Below are positions 1-7,775 of a stretch of 64,000 bases of DNA, one piece after another; positions within the stretch are counted from its first letter, which is position 1, and each line of letters starts with the position of its first letter. The notes under the pieces were generated by a model. The model searched no databases. It saw nothing but the letters and a program-made list of their open reading frames with translations, and was not told where the DNA came from. The stretch lies in the NCBI RefSeq assembly GCF_016862175.1, contig NZ_BOML01000032.1:1-64000 (forward strand), written 5' to 3'. A program made the position numbers and the translations under genes. The stretch comes from Paractinoplanes durhamensis. Its GTDB lineage: Bacteria; Actinomycetota; Actinomycetes; Mycobacteriales; Micromonosporaceae.

Positions 1-148
1 TTGACACTCTCGCACATGACGTCCACACCAGCACCGACACCGACAGCCCAGGCCACCCAAGTTGGCCAACAGCAAAATAGGAAAGTATTTCATCTCAGAG
101 AATCGCTCACTGACTGACGCTCGCGGACAGGACCACCACACTCGGTAC

Positions 149-409
149 TCATTCGTAGTGGTAGCGGCACGAAATGATCGTGATCTCTTTCGGCTCGACC
201 GCGTAGGCCAGGTGGTGTTCATCGTCGATGCGACGTGATCGGAGGCCGGCGAGGTTGTTGCGAAGGAGTTCTGGTTTGCCGATGCCGGGCCCGTCGGGGT
301 CGCGTTTGATGTCGGCGATTAGTGCGTTGATGCGTTTGAGGGTCTTACGGTCCTGGGTCTGCCAGTACAGGTAGTCGTCCCAGGCTCGATCGGTCCAGCT
401 GAGTTTCAC
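149..409 (-). CDS. yoeB: YoeB-family mRNA interferase toxin
   Basis: 86-residue Txe/YoeB toxin, a ribosome-dependent endoribonuclease that cuts mRNA in the A site. The N-terminal WDDYLYW block, the KPE motif (Glu47) and the C-terminal CRYHYE end match the family and carry most of the catalytic set (Glu, His84, Tyr85). The residue aligned with the catalytic Arg65 of E. coli YoeB is His66 here (EHHLAY instead of EHRLVY). The GTG start overlaps the antitoxin stop by 4 bp, so translation is coupled and the upstream in-frame extension is not used. Family length is about 84 residues, so the gene is complete. Confidence 0.9.
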   Translation of the reverse strand: MKLSWTDRAWDDYLYWQTQDRKTLKRINALIADIKRDPDGPGIGKPELLRNNLAGLRSRRIDDEHHLAYAVEPKEITIISCRYHYE

Positions 410-666
410 GCCTCTGGGTCCACCAGGTCGCGTTCGGTGGTGCGGCCGGCCCGCCACTGCTCGACGCTCTCCATGAGGTGCTTGGCGTTGGCGGGCGAGC
501 GGAGCAGATAGTTGGTCTCCATGATCGCGTCCCAGTCCTCCTTGCTGACCAGCACCGCTTTGCCCCGCCTGGAGACGATCTCGATCGGCGTGTGGTCCTC
601 GTTGACCCGCTCGATGAGCGGGAACAGGGACTTACGCGCCTCGCTCGCACTGATAGCCGCCGTCAC
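406..666 (-). CDS. yefM: YefM/Phd-family antitoxin
   Basis: 86-residue antitoxin partner of YoeB. The N-terminal ISASEARKSLFPLIERVNEDHTPIEIVSR-type region is the Phd/YefM DNA-binding fold; the acidic C-terminal part would wrap the toxin. The GTG start at 666 is chosen because a strong AGGGGGA ribosome site lies just upstream. The longer upstream reading frame lacks family similarity. It is the first gene of the pair and expected to autorepress the operon together with YoeB; a candidate operator lies just upstream of the ribosome site. Confidence 0.88.
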   Translation of the reverse strand: MTAAISASEARKSLFPLIERVNEDHTPIEIVSRRGKAVLVSKEDWDAIMETNYLLRSPANAKHLMESVEQWRAGRTTERDLVDPEA

Positions 667-682
667 GATTCCCCCTGGACTT

Positions 683-698
683 GTACCGGATGCGGTAC
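683..698. promoter_or_regulatory. candidate YefM operator palindrome
   Basis: Perfect inverted repeat GTACCG-GATG-CGGTAC placed immediately upstream of the antitoxin ribosome site. Its position suits autorepression by the YefM-YoeB complex. E. coli YefM binds TGTACA-core palindromes; this one has a GTAC core in each arm, so the assignment is inferred from position and symmetry. Confidence 0.4.
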
Positions 699-838
699 CA
701 CTCTGCTGGCGAGAAAGGCACACGTCGACGCCCACCGATTCCAGCCCGCAACCTGCCCCGCCACGGACGAGCGGTCCACGACCGCGCCATCCTCGCCGCG
801 GTCGTTGCTGGTTGCTGCTGGCTGGGATTTGTCACTCC

Positions 839-914
839 GAGGTCACCCAGATCTACGAGGGCACCAAACCAGGTCCAGCGCATCGTGATGGCCCGCCAGC
901 TCCTGAAGGACTAG
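839..914 (+). pseudogene. 3' remnant of an acyl-CoA dehydrogenase gene, frameshifted
   Basis: Reading one frame gives EVTQIYEGT, and after one extra A near 866 the next frame continues NQVQRIVMARQLLKD and stops. Joined, this is the hallmark C-terminus of acyl-CoA dehydrogenases (TQIYEGTNQVQRIVMARQLL). Nothing upstream of 839 looks like the rest of such an enzyme. The fragment therefore appears to be the tail of a gene whose body was lost, with the YefM-YoeB pair now lying where it would have been. The single-base shift shows it is decaying. Confidence 0.75.
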
Positions 915-928
915 TTCACGACAGACTC

Positions 929-1342
929 GTGGCTCGATCGCGTGAAGAATCCTCGGCTGTGGCTGATCGGCGGGGGAGTGGGAGCGGGTGTGGGTTTGCC
1001 CTGCTCGGGTTGATGGTTGTTCCGGTCGGTCTGGTGTGGCTTGTTCTGCACTGGGCCGGGGCCGACGGGTGGCTGGGGCTCAGCACCACCGTCACCGTTG
1101 TTGTGCTCTTTGCCGCGCTTGTTCTTGGTGTCGTTGCGCTTCTGACTGACCAAGTGCCCCAACCTCTTCCGCGGCGGGTCTATCTCGCCTGGCTGTTGCC
1201 GGTCATTCCGCTCGTTGCCCTGGGGTCGACCATCGCTGCCTGGGTCACCAAGGACTCCGGGCTTGCCCCGGTGCCCTGGTGGTCTGCGGCTGCGCTGGTC
1301 GTGGTGGCCTTTGTTGTGTTGAGCGGGCTCAGCACGGACTGA
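929..1342 (+). CDS. small four-helix membrane protein, unknown function
   Basis: 137 residues with four clear hydrophobic segments, roughly residues 18-40, 46-70, 80-100 and 110-130, separated by short polar loops, so an integral membrane protein. No family recognised. The start is uncertain: GTG at 929 gives a short charged N-terminus, and GTG at 959 is also possible. Neither has a convincing ribosome site. It follows the acyl-CoA dehydrogenase remnant and precedes the operator of the esterase gene, so it is probably transcribed alone. Confidence 0.55.
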   Translation: MARSREESSAVADRRGSGSGCGFALLGLMVVPVGLVWLVLHWAGADGWLGLSTTVTVVVLFAALVLGVVALLTDQVPQPLPRRVYLAWLLPVIPLVALGSTIAAWVTKDSGLAPVPWWSAAALVVVAFVVLSGLSTD

Positions 1343-1350
1343 GGTCGACC

Positions 1351-1372
1351 AAAACCTTGTGTACAAGGTTTT
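1351..1372. promoter_or_regulatory. TetR operator O1 (AAACCT-N8-AGGTTT)
   Basis: Perfect 9-bp inverted repeat AAAACCTTG-TGTA-CAAGGTTTT ending 18 bp before the esterase GTG. The core AAACCT-N8-AGGTTT recurs twice in the promoter region between the TetR gene and the MFS gene (2928-2980), which ties this promoter to that regulator. Confidence 0.75.
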
Positions 1373-1390
1373 GGTGGTTACTCTGATGCG

Positions 1391-2257
1391 GTGAAGATCG
1401 ACGAGGTTGCGCTCGACGCCGGCGGGCATGCGTTTCGGGTTCGGACCTATCGGCCGGAGGCTCCTGGCGGGGCCGTGCTGGTCTGGATGCACGGTGGTGC
1501 GTTCATGTTTGGTGACCTTGATATGCCTGAGGCCGATCAAGTCGGGCGTGAGCTGGCCGAGCGTGGGGTCGCGGTGGTGTCGGTGGATTACACGCTGGCG
1601 CCGCTCGATGCGATTCCGGCTCTGCTGCCGCCGGGTGGGGTGGGGCCGGATGCGCCGCTGCCGCCGCTGCCTGCCTCCGACGCGCCGCGGGCTCGGTTTC
1701 CGGTGGCGTCGTTGCAGGTCGCGGCCGCTTTTGACTGGGCCGTGGCCAATGCGGCGGCACTTGGTGCGGAACCTGGGCGGGTCTCGGTGGGCGGCGCCAG
1801 CGCGGGTGGCAACCTGGCCGCCAGTGCGGCCATGCGGCTGCGGGGCCGGGGTGGCGTACGGCCGGCTTCGGTGTTGCTCGTCTATCCGGTTCTGCACAAC
1901 GAGGTTCCGGCTGTGGATGCGGAATTGAAGGAGATGCTGGCGGGGATGCCGGCGTTCCTGACGTTTCCGTCGGCGGCGATGAAGGCCATCAACGACAACT
2001 ACGCCGGTGGGTCGCTCGACGATCCGTATGTCTATCCGGCGGGGCATGACCTGCGTGGACTTCCCCCGGCGTACATCATCAATGCGGAAGCGGACCGGCT
2101 GCGCAAGTCCGGTGAAGGTTTCGCCGCGGAGCTGGCGCTGGCCGGTGTTGATGTCACCGTGGTCCGGGAACGCGGGACCGCGCACGGCTATTTGAACGAG
2201 CCCGGTGGGGCGGCCGCGATTCGTACAGTGGAGCGGTTTACCGCCTGGCTGGGCTGA
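1391..2257 (+). CDS. alpha/beta hydrolase, HSL-type esterase
   Basis: 288-residue carboxylesterase of the hormone-sensitive-lipase family. HGGAF (34-38) forms the oxyanion hole, GASAGG (135-140) carries the nucleophile Ser137, a C-terminal EADRLR gives the acid and HGY the catalytic His. No signal peptide, so cytoplasmic. The GTG start lacks a clear ribosome site and lies close to operator O1, so the mRNA may be nearly leaderless. It converges on, and overlaps by 20 bp, the TetR gene whose operator it shares; the substrate is probably an ester or lactone handled by the whole regulon. Confidence 0.85.
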   Translation: MKIDEVALDAGGHAFRVRTYRPEAPGGAVLVWMHGGAFMFGDLDMPEADQVGRELAERGVAVVSVDYTLAPLDAIPALLPPGGVGPDAPLPPLPASDAPRARFPVASLQVAAAFDWAVANAAALGAEPGRVSVGGASAGGNLAASAAMRLRGRGGVRPASVLLVYPVLHNEVPAVDAELKEMLAGMPAFLTFPSAAMKAINDNYAGGSLDDPYVYPAGHDLRGLPPAYIINAEADRLRKSGEGFAAELALAGVDVTVVRERGTAHGYLNEPGGAAAIRTVERFTAWLG

Positions 2258-2906
2258 TCTCGGCGGAGAGGTCGACCGTGCGTCCCGAGATCAGGATGGC
2301 GGGGGCCAGTCGTTCCAGGTGGTTGCGGATCAGGCCGAGCAGGTCGATGCGGCCGCCGGTGAGCACCCACTGCAACTGCAGGCCGTCGGCGACCGCGATG
2401 CACTCGCGCGCCAGGCCGTCGTAGTCGAGGTCGGCGCGCAGGTGGCCGGCCTCTACGCCCTTGCGGAAGCCGGCGGTCAACTCGTCGACCACCCGTTGGT
2501 AGCGGGCCAGGTAGAGGTCGTGGGCGGCGCTTGTCGGGTCGGCGGCCTCGGCGGTGACCTGCACGAACAGCTCGATCATGCCGGGCTGGGCGTGCAGGAG
2601 GCCGGCCAGCCAGATCATCTGCCGTAGCGGGCCGGTGCCGTCGGTGTCCTCCGGCGCCTGCTGGGCCAGCTGGAGCAGCATGTGGAAGCGGCGTTCGGCG
2701 ACCGCCACCAGCAGGTGTTTCTTGGTGGGGAAGTGGTGCGTCAAGCCGGGGCCGGTCAGGCCCGCGTCTTGCGCGATCTTGGCCATCGACGTCTGTGTGT
2801 AGCCCAACTCCGCGAAGTTGGCGATCGCCACATCGATGATCAACTCGCGGCGCGCGCGGCCGACCGAGTAGCTGCCGCGCTCCCTGTCTTCCCGCACGGC
2901 TCTCAC
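2238..2906 (-). CDS. TetR-family transcriptional repressor
   Basis: 222 residues. Residues about 18-65 form the TetR DNA-binding domain (IIDVAIANFAELGYTQTSMAKIAQDAGLTGPGLTHHFPTK region), followed by an all-helical ligand-binding domain. GTG start at 2906. Divergent from the MFS-CocE-DUF3237 operon and convergent with the esterase. Two operator copies lie in its 5' region and a third before the esterase, so it very likely represses itself and both neighbouring units until an ester-type or acid ligand binds. Confidence 0.9.
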   Translation of the reverse strand: MRAVREDRERGSYSVGRARRELIIDVAIANFAELGYTQTSMAKIAQDAGLTGPGLTHHFPTKKHLLVAVAERRFHMLLQLAQQAPEDTDGTGPLRQMIWLAGLLHAQPGMIELFVQVTAEAADPTSAAHDLYLARYQRVVDELTAGFRKGVEAGHLRADLDYDGLARECIAVADGLQLQWVLTGGRIDLLGLIRNHLERLAPAILISGRTVDLSAEISPARR

Positions 2907-2927
2907 CGTATACCGGGCTCTCGCTGA

Positions 2928-2955
2928 GTGAAAACCTGCAATCTTAGGTTTTCAC
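2928..2955. promoter_or_regulatory. TetR operator O2
   Basis: Perfect 10-bp inverted repeat GTGAAAACCT-GCAATCTT-AGGTTTTCAC, 22 bp upstream of the tetR start. Contains the AAACCT-N8-AGGTTT core found also at O1 and O3. Probable autoregulatory site. Confidence 0.8.
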
Positions 2956-2960
2956 GCCGG

Positions 2961-2980
2961 AAACCTTGTGTCTTAGGTTT
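2961..2980. promoter_or_regulatory. TetR operator O3
   Basis: AAACCT-TGTGTCTT-AGGTTT, centre 29 bp from the centre of O2 and 50 bp before the MFS start. The same core and same 8-bp spacer as O1 and O2. It should control the rightward MFS operon. Confidence 0.8.
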
Positions 2981-3030
2981 TTAACTTCTAGCGTGAGCCG
3001 CACCACACCGGAGCGGACCCAGGAGCCCCC

Positions 3031-4278
3031 GTGAGCCTTGCCCCCGCCGTACCCCCGGACGCCGCCTCCGTCGAGTGGCGCAACCCCCGTGGCCACTTCT
3101 ACTTCTTCTTTCTCTTCGCGATCGCGGCGACCACCGGCACCCTGCTGGCCGACTCGATCCTGACCCTGGCCCTGAAGGCCGAGCAGATCGATCCGGACCG
3201 GTCGACCACGATCCTGTCGATCGTGGTGGCCGTCGGCGGCCTGACCTCGCTGGTGGCCTACCCGCTGATCGGGCGGCTCAGTGACCGGACCACCTCCCGG
3301 CTCGGCCGGCGCCGGCCCTACCTGCTCGCCGGGGCCGCGCTGATCGGGGCCGGCTCGGTGCTGGTGGTCGTCGCACCGAACACCGCGCTGCTCACCGTCG
3401 CGTTCGTGATCGTCGGCACCGGCTGCGTGGCCGCGACCGTGGCGGCCTCGGCGATCGTGCCGGACCAGTACGCGCCGGAGCACCGCGGCACACCGTCCAG
3501 CATGGTCGGTCTCGGCGCGCCGATCGGTGCGGTCCTCGGACTCTTCCTTGCTCAGCTGGTGCAGCCGCACCTGGCCGCGATGATCCTGCTCCCGGCCGGG
3601 GTCGCGGTGCTGGCCCTGGTTTTGCTGAGTCTGGTGCTGACGGACAGCCCGCAGCCCCGGGAAAAAGACCAGGTCAAGATCGGGCTGGGCACCTTCTGGG
3701 TCAACCCGGTCCGGTTCCCCAGCTTCGGGCTCGCCTGGTTCAGCCGGCTGTTCATCTTCCTCGGCGTGGCCGCGGTCAACGCGTACCAGGCCTTCTATCT
3801 GATCGACGTGCAGCACGTCGACCAGGCCACGGTGGGCACCACGATCTTCCTCGCGACGCTCATCCTCACCGCCGTCTCGCTGATCTTCGCGCCGATCGCC
3901 GGCAAGATCTCCGACCGGATCGGCCGGCGCAAACCGTTCGTCATCGTCGCGGCGCTGATCTTCGCGGCCGGGCTCGCCATGGTCACCGTGGCGACCAGCA
4001 TCCCCGCCTTCTTCCTGGCGATCGGCGTGCTGGGCCTCGGCCAGGGGGTCTACTTCGCGGTCGACTTCGCCCTGGTCACCGAGGTGCTGCCGGACCCGGC
4101 CAACCCGGGCAAGGACCTCGGCGTGATGAACCTGGCCAACAGCCTGCCGGTGATGATCGTCCCGGCCGCCGCGCCCGCGCTGCTCGCGCTCGGCTCGTAC
4201 ACCGCGCTGTTCGTGGCGGGCGTGGGCGCCGCGGTGGTCAGCGCGCTGTTCATCCTGCCGATCCGCGGGGTGCGCTGA
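3031..4278 (+). CDS. MFS transporter
   Basis: 415-residue major facilitator with about 12 membrane segments. Two copies of motif A are visible, GRLSDRTTSRLGRRRP near residue 75-90 in the N-half and GKISDRIGRRKP near 290-302 in the C-half, the second after the central cytoplasmic loop. GTG start. First gene of a three-gene operon with a CocE-type hydrolase (1-bp gap) and a DUF3237 protein, controlled by O3. The likely role is uptake or export of the compound degraded by the hydrolases; the substrate cannot be read from sequence. Confidence 0.88.
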   Translation: MSLAPAVPPDAASVEWRNPRGHFYFFFLFAIAATTGTLLADSILTLALKAEQIDPDRSTTILSIVVAVGGLTSLVAYPLIGRLSDRTTSRLGRRRPYLLAGAALIGAGSVLVVVAPNTALLTVAFVIVGTGCVAATVAASAIVPDQYAPEHRGTPSSMVGLGAPIGAVLGLFLAQLVQPHLAAMILLPAGVAVLALVLLSLVLTDSPQPREKDQVKIGLGTFWVNPVRFPSFGLAWFSRLFIFLGVAAVNAYQAFYLIDVQHVDQATVGTTIFLATLILTAVSLIFAPIAGKISDRIGRRKPFVIVAALIFAAGLAMVTVATSIPAFFLAIGVLGLGQGVYFAVDFALVTEVLPDPANPGKDLGVMNLANSLPVMIVPAAAPALLALGSYTALFVAGVGAAVVSALFILPIRGVR

Positions 4279-4279
4279 C

Positions 4280-5896
4280 ATGCTCCGGCGACTCACCAGC
4301 CTGCTGCTGCACAAGGCGTTCCCGGGGATGCCGCCGGCCACCCACCGCTACGAGGTCCGCCGCAACATCGAGGTGCCGATGAGCGACGGAACGCTGCTGC
4401 TGGGCGACCTCTATCTACCATTTTTAACGAACACCCAAAAAGCTCCGACCGTCCTTATCAGAAGCCCGTACGGCCGGGCCGGCATCGGCGCACCGATCTG
4501 CCGGCTGCTGGCCGAGCAGGGCTTCCCGGTCTTCTCGCAGAGCTGCCGGGGCACGGCCGGCAGCGGCGGCGTCTTCACCCCGCAGCTGAACGAGCAGTCC
4601 GACGGCATCGACACGCACGAGTGGGTGCGAGCCCAGCCGTGGTTCACCGGGCGGCTCGTCACCACCGGCATGAGCTACCTCGGCTACACCCAATGGGCGG
4701 TCGCCGGCAAAACGCAGCCGGACGCCATGTGCCTACAGGTCACGATGCCCGACTTCGGCGCGGTCACCTGGGACAACGGCGCTTTCTCGCTGCGCAACGC
4801 ACTCGGCTGGAGCGCGATGATGGCCCGCCGCGACCGGTTCGCCGCCCCGCTGCGGCAGGTCCTGCCCGACCGGCGGCTGGCCGCGGCTTTCGACCACCTC
4901 CCGCTGGCCGAGGGCGACCGGGTATCCACCGGCGCGACCATCGACTGGTATCAGGACTGGGTCAACCGCGCCGACCTGGGCGACGACTACTGGACGGCCC
5001 AGTCGCACACCGCCGCGGTGCCCGAGGTCACCGCGCCGGTCTCGATGATCGCCGGCTGGTACGACATCTTCCTGCCCTGGCAGCTGCGCACCTACCGGCA
5101 ACTGGTCGAGGCCGGCAACCCGCCGGAGCTGACCGTCGGACCGTGGGGTCACGCGAGCCCGCCGCTGCTGCGCGACACCCCGGCCGCGGTGCACAACTTC
5201 CTGACTCGGCGCCTGATGGGCGGTCCGGCCACCCGGCCCGACCCGGTCCGGGTCTACGTCACCGGTGCCGAGGAATGGCGCGGGTACGCCGAGTGGCCCC
5301 CGCCCGGCGTGCGCACGTCGTGGCTGCTGCACCCCGAGGGCGGCCTGGGCCTCGGCCCGGCGCCGGTGTGCGCGCCCAGCCGCTACGTCTACGACCCGGC
5401 CGACCCCACGCCGGCGCTGGGCGGGCCGGCCCTCGACCCGAAGTCCGGGCCGGTGGACAACACCGAGCACGAGCGCCGGGCCGACGTGCTCACCTTCACC
5501 TCCGTCGCCTTGACCGAGGCGGTCGAGGTGCTGGGCGAACCGGTCGCCACCATCGCGCTGCGCTCCGATCGAGCGAACACCGACCTTTTCGTACGGATCT
5601 GCGACGTGCACCCGGACGGGAAGTCGTGGACGGTGTGCGACGGCATCCGGCGGGTCGATGCCGATGCCGAGGAGGGCGAGGTGACCGTGCCGCTGTGGCC
5701 GACCGCGCACCGGTTCCGCGCCGGGCATCGCATCCGGATCCAGATCAGCTCCGGCGCGCACCCGCGCTACGCCCGCAACACCGGCGGCGACGAGCCGCCC
5801 GGCACCGCCCGCATCCTGCACCGGGCGCACCAGGAGATCCGGCACGACCCGAGCCACCGTTCCCGGGTCGACCTGCCCACGAGGCCGGCGGTGTGA
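4280..5896 (+). CDS. CocE/NonD-family serine hydrolase (X-Pro dipeptidyl-peptidase S15 type)
   Basis: 538 residues. N-terminal alpha/beta hydrolase with nucleophile Ser132 in GMSYLGYTQW, the acid Asp in GWYDIF and catalytic His in GPWGHAS; C-terminal jelly-roll (about 370-530) typical of cocaine esterase and amidohydrolases of the family. No signal peptide. ATG start, 1 bp after the MFS gene. A TTA leucine codon, rare in such genomes and read by the bldA tRNA, sits at 4424-4426 inside a local low-GC patch (4409-4460). Probably cleaves an ester or amide imported by the MFS protein. Confidence 0.87.
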   Translation: MLRRLTSLLLHKAFPGMPPATHRYEVRRNIEVPMSDGTLLLGDLYLPFLTNTQKAPTVLIRSPYGRAGIGAPICRLLAEQGFPVFSQSCRGTAGSGGVFTPQLNEQSDGIDTHEWVRAQPWFTGRLVTTGMSYLGYTQWAVAGKTQPDAMCLQVTMPDFGAVTWDNGAFSLRNALGWSAMMARRDRFAAPLRQVLPDRRLAAAFDHLPLAEGDRVSTGATIDWYQDWVNRADLGDDYWTAQSHTAAVPEVTAPVSMIAGWYDIFLPWQLRTYRQLVEAGNPPELTVGPWGHASPPLLRDTPAAVHNFLTRRLMGGPATRPDPVRVYVTGAEEWRGYAEWPPPGVRTSWLLHPEGGLGLGPAPVCAPSRYVYDPADPTPALGGPALDPKSGPVDNTEHERRADVLTFTSVALTEAVEVLGEPVATIALRSDRANTDLFVRICDVHPDGKSWTVCDGIRRVDADAEEGEVTVPLWPTAHRFRAGHRIRIQISSGAHPRYARNTGGDEPPGTARILHRAHQEIRHDPSHRSRVDLPTRPAV

Positions 5897-6348
5897 AGCC
5901 CGAGCTCGAGTTCCTGGCCGACGCCGAGATCACCCTCGGCCCGGTCCAGGAACTGGGCGAGACCCCGGCCGGCTGCCGCCGGATCATCCCGATCACCGGC
6001 GGCACCTTCGACGGGCCGGAGCTGGCCGGCGAGATTTTGCCGGGCGGCGCGGACTGGCAGCTGATCCGCCCGGACGGGGTCGCGGTGATCGACACCCGCT
6101 ACACGCTCGCGACCGGCGACGGCGGCCTGATCTACGTCAGCACCCAGGGCTACCGGCACGGCCCACCCGAGGTGATCGAGCGGCTCACCGCCGGCGAAAC
6201 GGTCGACCCGGCCGACTATTACTTCCGCCTCATGGTCCGCCTGGAGAGCCCGGCCGGTCGGTATGCGTACCTCAATCGATCGTTGATCTTGGCGACCGCG
6301 GTCCGTCTGCCGAATGCGGTCCGCTACGGCGCCTATCTGCTCCGCTGA
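5893..6348 (+). CDS. DUF3237 family protein
   Basis: 151 residues matching the DUF3237 pattern: an N-terminal LEFLADAEITLGP strand, RRIIPITGGTFDGPELAGEILPGGADWQ, and a C-terminal YYFRLMVRLESPAGRYAYLNRSL block. The family is a small beta-barrel of unknown biochemistry often next to catabolic enzymes. The GTG start overlaps the CocE stop by 4 bp, so it is translationally coupled as the last gene of the TetR-controlled operon. Confidence 0.85.
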   Translation: MKPELEFLADAEITLGPVQELGETPAGCRRIIPITGGTFDGPELAGEILPGGADWQLIRPDGVAVIDTRYTLATGDGGLIYVSTQGYRHGPPEVIERLTAGETVDPADYYFRLMVRLESPAGRYAYLNRSLILATAVRLPNAVRYGAYLLR

Positions 6349-6374
6349 GTTTGTAACGAACGGTGCCTCCCCCT

Positions 6375-6409
6375 GTAACAGAGGCTGTGTTCACTCTTGT
6401 GAAACAGAG
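6375..6409 (+). promoter_or_regulatory. nitrogen-type promoter motif shared with the amt promoter
   Basis: This 35-bp stretch matches 12384-12418 upstream of amt at 23 of 35 positions: GnAACAG, then GCTnTGTTnACT, then TnAAAC. It contains TTCAC-N6-GAAAC, which fits the actinobacterial GlnR half-site pair (gTnAC-N6-GaAAC). It lies 34 bp before the gmaS start. GlnR control is inferred. Confidence 0.55.
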
Positions 6410-6442
6410 TTTCTTGTGCAGAATCATGTTGGGGGAGGTCAC

Positions 6443-7759
6443 GTGTCACCGGCATCCGAACTTGCGCGGCTCGCCGAAGCCGCGAACGTCCGCTTCATCC
6501 TCGCGCTCTTCGTCGACCTGCGCGGCAAGCCGTGCGCCAAGCTCGTGCCGGTCGAAGCCGTGGAAACGCTCGCCACCGAAGGCGTCGGATTTGCCGGGTA
6601 CGCCGTCGGCGCCATCGGCCAGCAGCCCAAGGACCCGGACCTGATGGCGATCCCGGACGTGGCCTCGTTCACCCCGGTCCCGTTCCTCAAGCCCGGCCTG
6701 GCGATCGTCCACTGTGACCCGCACGTCGGCGGGGTGCCGTGGAAGTTCGCGCCGCGGGTGATCCTCAAGGCGATGCTGGCCCGCGCGGCCGAGGCCGGCT
6801 TCTCGCCCTGGGTCGGCGCCGAGGTCGAGTATTTCCTGGTCGAGCGGGACGAACACGGTCGCCTGCGGCCGGCCGACGCGCTCGACACCGCCGCCCAGCC
6901 CTGCTACGACGCCCGCGGCGTGACCCGGATGTACGAGCACCTGACCGCGGTGTCGACGGCGATGAACGAGCTCGGCTGGGGTAATTACGCCAACGATCAC
7001 GAGGACGGCAACGGGCAGTTCGAGCAGAATTTCGCGTACGCCGACGCGCTCACCACCGCCGACCGGGTGATCACCCTGCGGTACCTGCTGACCATGCTGG
7101 CCGAGCAGCGCGGCATGACCGCGACCTTCATGCCCAAGCCGTTCGCCGATCGCACCGGCACGGGGCTGCACCTGCACATGTCGCTGACGTCCGGCGACCA
7201 CAAGGTCTTCCCGGCGAGCGAGGACGACCGGGGTCTGGGGCTGTCCTCCACCGCGTACGCGTTCGTGGCCGGGGTGCTGGAGCACGCGTGCGCGCTGCAG
7301 GCCCTGCTCGCGCCGACGGTCAACTCCTACAAGCGGACCGGGGCGGTGTCGACCGCGTCCGGCGCGTCCTGGTCGCCGAAGCACGCGACCTACGGCGGCA
7401 ACGACCGCACCCACTACATCCGGGTCCCCGACGACCAGCGGGTCGAGCTGCGCGGCGGGGACGGCTCGGCCAACCCGTACCTGGCCATCGCGGGCGCCCT
7501 CGGCGCCGGCCTGGACGGCATCGCCCGTTCGCTGGATCCGGGCCGGCCCGGCGCGGGCGAGGCCAAGGGCGATCCGCTGCCGTTGACGCTGCTCGACGCC
7601 GTGCAGGCGTTCACGGCCGACGACCTGCTGACCGGGGTTCTCGACGCGGCCGGGAGCGGGGTCGCCGACTACTTCGCCGAGCTCAAGCGGGCCGAGTTCT
7701 TCGCCTGGCACAGCGCCGTGTCGCCCTGGGAGATCGACCAGTACCTGCAGGCGTTCTGA
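6443..7759 (+). CDS. gmaS: glutamine synthetase-like gamma-glutamylmethylamide synthetase (type III, GmaS/GlnT)
   Basis: 438-residue glutamine synthetase-fold ligase: beta-grasp N-domain with FVDLRGKPCAKLVP, catalytic EVEYFLV, GQFEQNF, the FMPKPFADRTGTGLHLHMSL metal/ATP block and the VELRGGDGSANPYLAIAG end. GTG at 6443 is chosen because GGGGGAGG precedes it; longer upstream frames are junk. In methylotrophs GmaS joins methylamine to glutamate with ATP. The three genes downstream encode N-methylglutamate-synthase-like subunits, which favours GmaS over ordinary glutamine synthetase. Other gamma-glutamyl amine ligases remain possible. Confidence 0.72.
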   Translation: MSPASELARLAEAANVRFILALFVDLRGKPCAKLVPVEAVETLATEGVGFAGYAVGAIGQQPKDPDLMAIPDVASFTPVPFLKPGLAIVHCDPHVGGVPWKFAPRVILKAMLARAAEAGFSPWVGAEVEYFLVERDEHGRLRPADALDTAAQPCYDARGVTRMYEHLTAVSTAMNELGWGNYANDHEDGNGQFEQNFAYADALTTADRVITLRYLLTMLAEQRGMTATFMPKPFADRTGTGLHLHMSLTSGDHKVFPASEDDRGLGLSSTAYAFVAGVLEHACALQALLAPTVNSYKRTGAVSTASGASWSPKHATYGGNDRTHYIRVPDDQRVELRGGDGSANPYLAIAGALGAGLDGIARSLDPGRPGAGEAKGDPLPLTLLDAVQAFTADDLLTGVLDAAGSGVADYFAELKRAEFFAWHSAVSPWEIDQYLQAF

Positions 7760-7775
7760 AAGGATAGTTCGAGAT

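Noticed and set aside
512..928. Longer N-terminus for the small membrane protein starting at 512
   Set aside because: It would run antisense through the yefM gene and through the acyl-CoA dehydrogenase remnant, with no domain similarity.
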